A stretch of 13,069 bases of DNA from Euperipatoides rowelli. Lineage: Eukaryota; Onychophora; Udeonychophora; Euonychophora; Peripatopsidae. Every line of letters starts with the position of its first letter. Positions within the stretch are counted from its first letter, which is position 1. The stretch lies in NCBI GenBank assembly GCA_003024985.2, contig PXIH01S0044517.1, one strand, 5' to 3'. The notes under the pieces were generated by a model. That model made no database searches. It was given only the letters and a program-made list of their open reading frames with translations, and had not been told where the DNA came from. A program made the position numbers and the translations under genes. Positions 10,301-13,069 of this stretch are shown one piece after another.

Positions 10301-13030
10301 TCCGCAAATAACTGACTATCTCAGTAGTAGGCTATATCCACAAGATCATATAGTAATCATGTAACACAATCCATCACAGTAATGAATAATAGTTCAGTAT
10401 AAAACAGGTTGATTCAACGTTAATATTTATAACCAATAATTCAATACACCTTGTATAAACAATAAAACATTTATTTTCCAACACACTAACAGGTATCAGC
10501 CATGCATCCAAACAAGATGGCGACGTCACTAGAAAAAAACTACAAGGGACGTTATCCCATCATGTTATGATGCGAGAAGAAATGAATGAGTCACATATAA
10601 TAAACTCATAAGTCATTCAAGTAATTTAATGTAACAAAGTAAAATATCTAGAATCATTTTACAAATATTTGCTAGTTTAAATATCAAATACATTTATAAG
10701 CCTAAACACTAATATTAAACAAAGTTAAATATTATTATTAATTACTATAATTACAATATGTACAGTAGTATCATTATATGATCTTACTTCCAACCTTCCC
10801 CTTAAGATATATTAAAATATCCTCATTTGATTATTTAGTTCAAGATATACAACACTCTAATATCACAATCCAAAGGGTAATCAATTCTTTAAATAGTTGT
10901 ATCATATTGTTCACCTTAAGATTTTGAATTTTTTTATTTTTATTTTCAAATTCTATATCATATGTAATTTTGGTAAAATATATTTTTCAAGCTTCAAACT
11001 AGAGTTTATTCCAACAATGTTTTTATCATGAAATATTAAAACACATTCTAAAAGTTGACGAAATGCATGATTGTTAGACCTATAACAAACAACTAAAATA
11101 TGAACGTAATGATTCTGTCTTTTAAATAATGTCTGCCCAATTCGTAATTCAATAAATGTCTTCCCACAGAATGAAGGTTCTTGAATTCCAGTAAATCTGT
11201 TATTCAAAGCTCCCTGTAATACATAATTTTGTGACTTATCTAAGCCATAATTAAATACGGTAATTTAAAATTATTCTTCAATTTATTGTATTTGATGCCA
11301 TATGTCCTCTTAGATTTCATCACTTTAGTAACATCTCTAGGTTATCTTAGCACCAGATACCTAATATTATTTCCCTCTCTGTATCTATATCCTTCAGCAA
11401 TATCTGTTCAATGTGACTCAAAGATTAATGGGCACTCACCTCCTCTGGTGTTCGAGTAATAAACTGTAAAATGTCCTGTGATGTCTCCATTATCACCTCA
11501 GCAGTTACTTCCTGCCAGGGCTCAGAAGGAATAATGAGCTCATAATTAATTTGGCTCTGAATACTGACTACATATTTTCCAGCTTTTCCACCAGAGTTCA
11601 GGACAATTGTATTCAAATCATCGACGTCTCCTGGCTCTCTAGTGCTACTTGGATCCTCCACACATACATTACCTACACCATCAACTTCACTTATTATAAC
11701 CAAGTCAGAATCAAATCATCGACATCTCCTAGCTCTCTAGTGCTACTTGGATCCTCCACAGGTTACATTACCTATACCATCAACTTCACTTATTATAACC
11801 AAGTCAGAATCAAATCATCGACATCTCCTAGCTCTCTAGTGCTACTTGGATCCTCCACAGGTTACATTACCTANNCNATCANNTNCNCTNATTATAACCA
11901 AGTCAGAATTTATTTAGTCATATTGGAAATGTTTTTCTTTATTATCCATTTTTTCACAAATCCTATTGTCCTGCACATTATGCTTCTCAGTATTAGCAAA
12001 CAAACAAGAATAGCCCATAATAGGCCTATACCCCAATGCTACACAGCCAATAAATAAATGAACCTTATGAAGTGGATGGTGATGCTAATGATAATGATGT
12101 TTCTGATGAATAGGATGATGATTTGATGGTTATGATTATGATGATGAAGAGAAGACTGGTGATAATGTTAATGATGATGATATAATATTTGATTAATGAA
12201 TAAATTAATGACCAGACAAGGAAAATATTTTTAATCTATGATGACTGCAGAAGATTAACCAAAATCTTACCATGCATAGGGACAAATTTGCTGCACTCCA
12301 ATAGCCTTTTGGAAAGTGAGTAAACTGATACTAACGCCATTGAATCTCAAGTTGCTAACACAACCGTCCATGTCAGGAATAAAACCAATTAATGCCTTTA
12401 ATTTAAAAAACAAAAATGTTATATATAAATAATGTTTCACAGCATTCCATGAATGTATGTACATTTCACAAGTGGATAATGGCAAATATGAAAAGATAGT
12501 GAATTCTATGTATTGTTCATTATATCTATGGACATTTCATTTGCCCTATAAAAAAGAGCCAAATCACACAGCTATTGCTGTTAGAGTGAATTAAAATAAG
12601 TGACAAATGATTTAAAGCTTGAATGTTGGCAGCAATCCTTATGAATTAATGTAATGTTATACAATAATGCTTTTTGTTGTTTATTTTGTTTTATAATTAA
12701 AGATAAAATTGGCAAAGTATTTAAAATCAGATATTTAAGAAAAAATATAATGTTACTATTTATTTAACAAATTATTATGCCTGTGGTTTCCCTAAATTAA
12801 AAATTGGAAAATTATTGTCAAATTTAAAATAGATAAAAACCCAATTAGAATGCCTAAATATTTCGACATAATAAGGGAAGACATCAAAATAACAAACCTT
12901 GACAGAATCAGAGACTCCTCCAATGTATAAATTGTTTGACTGATGGGATATTCCATGGAAAGGCAACAACTTATTATATGATACTTCGTGAAGAACACCA
13001 TTTAATTCAATTGAGATTGTATTACCAAAT
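1197..13030 (-). CDS. LamG-domain extracellular protein gene, partial (multi-exon)
   Basis: This is the overall extent of a split gene read right to left, with both ends missing. Its exons are 13030-12898, 12395-12271, 11689-11440, a doubtful 11213-11080, 10097-9941, 6130-6005 and 1333-1197. Joins 1-2, 2-3, 3-4, 5-6 and 6-7 agree in phase, and no in-frame stop lies inside the exons. The protein has at least two laminin G-like modules, which form beta-sandwich domains found in laminin alpha chains, agrin, perlecan, neurexins and related secreted or surface proteins. Five N-glycosylation sequons in exons 5-6 agree with an extracellular location. No EGF modules or transmembrane segment lie in the window, so the family member cannot be fixed. 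A laminin-alpha-like protein is one possibility, inferred only from closely spaced LamG modules and a GVxxxC end to the first. Confidence 0.8.
1334..2462. other. Intron 6-7, left part, no gene seen
   Basis: AT-rich intron sequence between exon 7 and the 3' end of the retrotransposon fragment. No long reading frame, RNA gene or clear repeat family is visible. Confidence 0.5.
2463..2486 (-). repeat. Hexanucleotide tail of the retrotransposon
   Basis: On the plus strand TATCTT is repeated three times from 2463 and runs on into TATTT. Read on the minus strand this is an ATAAAG-type repeat directly at the 3' end of the retrotransposon, where CR1/L2-type elements carry short repeats in place of poly(A). 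Confidence 0.75.
2527..2568 (-). other. Perfect 17-bp hairpin in the retrotransposon 3' end
   Basis: TTGCATACAGCTATATC at 2527-2543 is exactly reverse-complementary to 2552-2568, with an 8-base loop. It sits about 40 bases before the repeat tail. 3' stem-loops serve in some non-LTR elements as the site the reverse transcriptase recognises; that role here is inferred from position. Confidence 0.8.
3476..6004. other. Intron 6-7, right part, no gene seen
   Basis: About 2.5 kb of AT-rich intron between the retrotransposon fragment and exon 6. I checked both strands for LamG blocks, reverse transcriptase blocks and long inverted repeats and found none I can support. Short open stretches at 3458-3643 (minus) and 4165-4377 (plus) show no recognisable motifs. 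Confidence 0.5.
6005..6130 (-). CDS. Exon 6: central strands of second LamG domain
   Basis: The acceptor AACTTTTCAG precedes 6130 and the donor CTAAAG|GTATGA follows 6005. It is exactly 42 codons, phase 0 at both ends. The peptide ENFLLIKLTNGSVNVFFNI is the LamG dFlxlxLxnGxvxf pattern, and YHDGRFHNLK is the dGxWHxv pattern with Phe in place of Trp. Sequons NGS, NIT and NHS add to the two in exon 5, so this face of the domain may be heavily glycosylated. The acceptor lies only 35 bases from the end of the transposon on its upstream side in the gene. Confidence 0.9.
6160..6165. repeat. Target-site duplication TTTAAA, left copy
   Basis: TTTAAA directly abuts the left end of the transposon and is matched by the hexamer at 9823-9828. 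The palindromic AT-rich target makes the exact duplication length ambiguous (TTAA or TTTAAA). Confidence 0.7.
6297..6445 (+). repeat. 74-bp direct sub-repeat inside the left arm
   Basis: CATTTGCATA followed by GACTATGACATCATCTTC-like sequence occurs at 6297 and again at 6371, 74 bp apart, with the second copy changed to GACTATGGCATCATC. The right arm keeps the same two copies in mirror order. Confidence 0.75.
6730..7115 (+). repeat. Imperfect sub-repeats of about 165 bp, inner part of left arm
   Basis: Blocks of the form CTGATTTTT..GAAGTGC, then ACATCACACCTACCGATTTT, then GTGTCATTAAGGTGCAC recur. The middle block is at about 6880 and 7049, and a partial further copy (GTGTCATAGACG, GATGCACC) is near 6733. 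The right arm has matching blocks, including repeated TGCGCAGAATGGTG. The inner arm therefore grew by internal duplication before it was inverted. Confidence 0.65.
7131..7418. other. Transposon interior before the gene, no coding seen
   Basis: Unpaired interior next to the left arm. It holds a 22-base perfect palindrome at 7268-7289 but no reading frame that I can support. By position it could contain the promoter of the internal gene; no core promoter motif is clear. Confidence 0.4.
7268..7289. other. 22-bp perfect palindrome
   Basis: The half-site AAGATTAATCT is followed immediately by its exact reverse complement. AGATTAATCT also reads as a direct repeat of itself. It lies in the non-coding interior of the transposon upstream of the gene and could bind a dimeric protein; that is inference only. 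Confidence 0.7.
7419..7681 (+). pseudogene. Duplicated, broken copy of the transposon gene's first exon
   Basis: This segment matches 7801-8072 closely and includes the same leader TTCTAGCATTTT..CTGCTAATTAAAAATCC and start ATGGAAGCTTCAATTCAAGA (ATG at 7458). Compared with the second copy it has lost one T in the run near 7491, which changes the frame soon after MEASIQDV. It keeps an intact ITKQAKIILAATQEK segment where the second copy is damaged. Further stops near 7615-7635 and an altered splice-donor area show that it is dead. An N lies at 7681. Confidence 0.8.
7801..8072 (+). repeat. Second copy of the 5' exon repeat
   Basis: Direct repeat of 7419-7681, offset 382 bp, covering leader, first exon and the start of the intron (TATGTATAAAAAATATTTTC and TATATGAATTT). 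About 120 bp of unrelated sequence separates the two copies. Confidence 0.85.
7843..8902 (+). pseudogene. Transposon internal gene, two exons, decayed
   Basis: Exon A runs from the ATG at 7843 to GAATTTG|GTATGT (8037/8038). Exon B starts after TTTCTTTTAAG at 8138, and the split codon joins as Glu. Exon A encodes an acidic, Leu/Lys-rich, coiled-coil-like start (MEASIQDVESFFSEELHALL) and KLEELLVSQKKEF, but has a stop and a frame change near 7950-7970. Exon B has a TGA at 8248-8250, a 19-residue repeat (ESLPTMET/ESVPLA), a long open part to 8628 including LQCRNDGNGYCNIHI, then a frame change. After that come a basic PKLSKKKRKNN stretch, stops near 8692-8697, and CYERHCNKPEIEGTYFCHEH, ending in a Lys/Arg-rich tail with stop at 8900. 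The intact product would be about 320 residues. I do not recognise the family. The C-x4-C-x10-C-x2-H module suggests metal binding and the basic runs suggest a nuclear or DNA-binding protein; both are inference. Confidence 0.7.
8233..8346 (+). repeat. 57-bp coding tandem repeat, two copies
   Basis: Units begin at 8233 and 8290 (TTACCGACAGAATTTG and TTACTGGCAGAATTTG) and include GGAATCCCTACCGACTATGG. The length is a multiple of three, so it adds 19 residues per copy to the transposon protein. The first copy contains the TGA stop. Confidence 0.85.
8885..9822 (-). repeat. Right terminal inverted repeat
   Basis: Reverse-complementary counterpart of the left arm. Its inner end overlaps the 3' end and stop codon of the internal gene (stop 8900-8902). 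Open stretches inside it, on either strand near 8932-9198 and 9216-9509, are decayed repeat sequence without recognisable domains and are not called as genes. Confidence 0.9.
9823..9828. repeat. Target-site duplication TTTAAA, right copy
   Basis: TTTAAA directly abuts the right end of the transposon and matches the left hexamer. Confidence 0.7.
9829..9940. other. Original intron remnant between transposon and exon 5
   Basis: These 112 bases, together with 6131-6165, are all that remains of intron 5-6 apart from the transposon. The exon 5 donor GTAAAC is at its right end (9940). No other structure is visible. Confidence 0.6.
9941..10097 (-). CDS. Exon 5: N-terminal strands of second LamG domain
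   Basis: The acceptor TATTACAG precedes 10097 and the donor AAAAG|GTAAAC follows 9941. The exon has one leading base plus 52 codons, leaving in phase 0. Its product starts NQDYFEVSFDGNGFLELNAH and contains IVEFNFST and KALLMYVVDSQK. This matches the LamG opening pattern (F-G-GYL-L, then FxFRT, then LLxY). Two N-glycosylation sequons, NIT and NFS, are visible. The domain continues in frame with exon 6. The intron to the next exon is occupied almost entirely by the inverted-repeat transposon. Confidence 0.88.
10098..11079. other. Intron between exons 4 and 5, no further gene seen
   Basis: AT-rich intron. If exon 4 is not real, this intron extends right to 11439. I searched the minus strand for the remaining LamG blocks that a complete domain from exons 3-4 would need (yIGG and GC blocks) and did not find them. 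Confidence 0.45.
11080..11213 (-). CDS. Exon 4 (uncertain): possible exon following exon 3
   Basis: A good acceptor ATTACAG precedes 11213 on the minus strand, and the phase-0 reading is open for 85 codons to a stop near 10957. It begins GALNNRFTGIQEPSFCGKTF and continues with IELRIGQTLFKRQN, which could be a LamG strand pair of the leL-G-l type. Entry phase matches exon 3. The 3' end is the weak point: the only GT that gives the phase 2 needed by exon 5 is TATAG|GTCTAA at 11080/11079, a poor donor. The reading could instead be a terminal exon of an alternative transcript, or a chance open stretch in an AT-rich intron. Confidence 0.4.
11440..11689 (-). CDS. Exon 3: linker or divergent LamG start
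   Basis: The donor GAGGAG|GTGAGT at 11440/11439 is strong. The acceptor AATAAG before 11689 has a weak pyrimidine tract, but it is the site that restores phase with exon 2. The exon encodes 83 codons with no stop. The N-terminal part is acidic (CVEDPSSTREPGDVDDLN). The C-terminal part (INYELIIPSEPWQEVTAEV, then DILQFITRTPEE) has the alternating hydrophobic pattern of beta strands and vaguely resembles the opening FRT/LLY strands of a LamG domain; I do not recognise it with certainty. The first 77 bases and the acceptor belong to a 98-bp repeat unit that is present twice more upstream in gene order, so the 5' border could be misjudged. Confidence 0.7.
11613..11909. repeat. 98/99-bp tandem repeat over the exon 3 start
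   Basis: Three units start at 11613, 11711 and 11810. On the minus strand each holds a 3' splice-site-like AATAAG, GAAGTTGATGG, the GGATCCAAGTAGCACTAGAGAG block and GTCGATGATTTGA. The leftmost unit contributes the real start of exon 3. The other two have an extra base (ACAGGTTACATT against ACACATACATT in the plus strand), and a reading entering at their acceptors meets TAG. The third unit has eight N bases at 11874-11890. Confidence 0.93.
12070..12190. repeat. Degenerate GAT/TGA microsatellite
   Basis: Interrupted runs of GATGATGATT, AATGATAATGATG and related triplets fill this part of intron 2-3. It is simple sequence with no coding signal. Confidence 0.75.
12271..12395 (-). CDS. Exon 2: C-terminal end of a LamG domain
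   Basis: The acceptor is TTAAAG before 12395 and the donor is CATG|GTAAGA after 12271. The exon has 41 codons plus two bases, entering in phase 0 and leaving in phase 2. It starts ALIGFIPDMDGCVSNLRFNG, which is the closing LamG signature (aromatic, then GC, a hydrophobic strand and NG), and ends GVQQICPYA followed by a split codon TG. The cysteine of GC normally pairs with a later cysteine, and ICPYA supplies a candidate. The split codon becomes TGT (Cys) when joined to the proposed start of the next exon, which supports that join. The domain therefore closes here. Confidence 0.88.
12396..12897. other. Intron between exons 1 and 2, no gene seen
   Basis: A 502-base AT-rich intron. It begins with donor GTTTGT and ends with acceptor TTAAAG on the minus strand. 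The open stretches that run into it from the flanking exons have no family resemblance beyond the splice sites. Confidence 0.7.
12898..13030 (-). CDS. Exon 1 of window: middle/late part of a LamG domain
   Basis: On the minus strand a TTTCAG acceptor precedes position 13030, and the donor AAG|GTTTGT ends the exon at 12898. It encodes 44 codons plus one leading base, so it enters in phase 2 and leaves in phase 0. The peptide includes ISIELNG, matching the LamG strand in which a short VDG-like turn sits, and ends NNLYIGGVSDSVK. The LYIGG(V) motif is one of the most characteristic LamG signatures. The next exon continues the same domain in frame. The exon holding the N-terminal half of this LamG domain must lie beyond the right edge. 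The donor is non-consensus after GT but gives a perfect domain join. Confidence 0.85.
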
Positions 13031-13069
13031 CTGAAAGTTAAAGAGTATATACAGTATATAATATAGTAA

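Noticed and set aside
10200-10560. Two similar AAGATGGC motifs near 10210 and 10515, considered as ends of a small inverted-repeat element
   Set aside because: They are in the same orientation, the surrounding sequence does not pair, and no target duplication is visible.
11551-12057. 168-codon plus-strand open frame
   Set aside because: It is the opposite strand of exon 3 and the tandem repeat, contains N bases, and repeats the same peptide because of the 99-bp units.

Overview
The window is a piece of an AT-rich metazoan nuclear genome, most likely from an invertebrate. The reasons are split coding exons with GT/AG borders on the minus strand, long introns, decayed transposable elements, minisatellite DNA and a few N bases. 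The species cannot be named from the sequence. There is no sign of bacterial organisation.

The host gene runs right to left on the minus strand. Six exons are well supported or plausible, at 13030-12898, 12395-12271, 11689-11440, 10097-9941, 6130-6005 and 1333-1197. A seventh at 11213-11080 is uncertain. Where both borders can be judged, the splice phases fit from exon to exon. The encoded protein is extracellular and has laminin G-like (LamG) domains. Exons 1-2 hold the C-terminal half of one LamG domain (LYIGG, DGCVSNLRFNG). Exons 5-7 hold most of another (GNGFLEL, LLMY, LTNGSV, DGRFHNL, LILD, FYIGG), and its last strand with the GC motif lies beyond the left edge. Exons 3-4 are a less recognisable stretch that may be a linker or a divergent LamG domain. 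Both ends of the gene lie outside the window. A laminin-alpha-like or other LamG matrix protein fits, but I do not assign a gene name.

The most striking object is a 3.66 kb inverted-repeat DNA transposon at 6166-9822 in the intron between exons 5 and 6. It has terminal inverted repeats (TIRs) of about 0.95 kb and is flanked by TTTAAA on both sides. Between the arms is a decayed two-exon gene on the plus strand. Its product would have had a charged, coiled-coil-like N-terminus, a 19-residue repeat, a basic stretch and a Cys/His C-terminal module. The 5' exon region of this gene is duplicated 382 bp apart. I recognise no transposase, so the element looks non-autonomous or carries an unfamiliar protein.

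The intron between exons 6 and 7 contains a 5'-truncated, frame-broken non-LTR retrotransposon (CR1/Jockey-like reverse transcriptase) at about 2463-3475 on the minus strand. It ends in a perfect 17-bp hairpin and an ATAAAG-type repeat tail.

Other structure: a roughly 53-bp minisatellite at 240-865; a 98/99-bp tandem array at 11613-11909 that copies the 3' splice site and 5' part of exon 3 and includes N bases; and a GAT-type degenerate microsatellite at 12070-12190. The remaining DNA is AT-rich intron in which I see no further genes.
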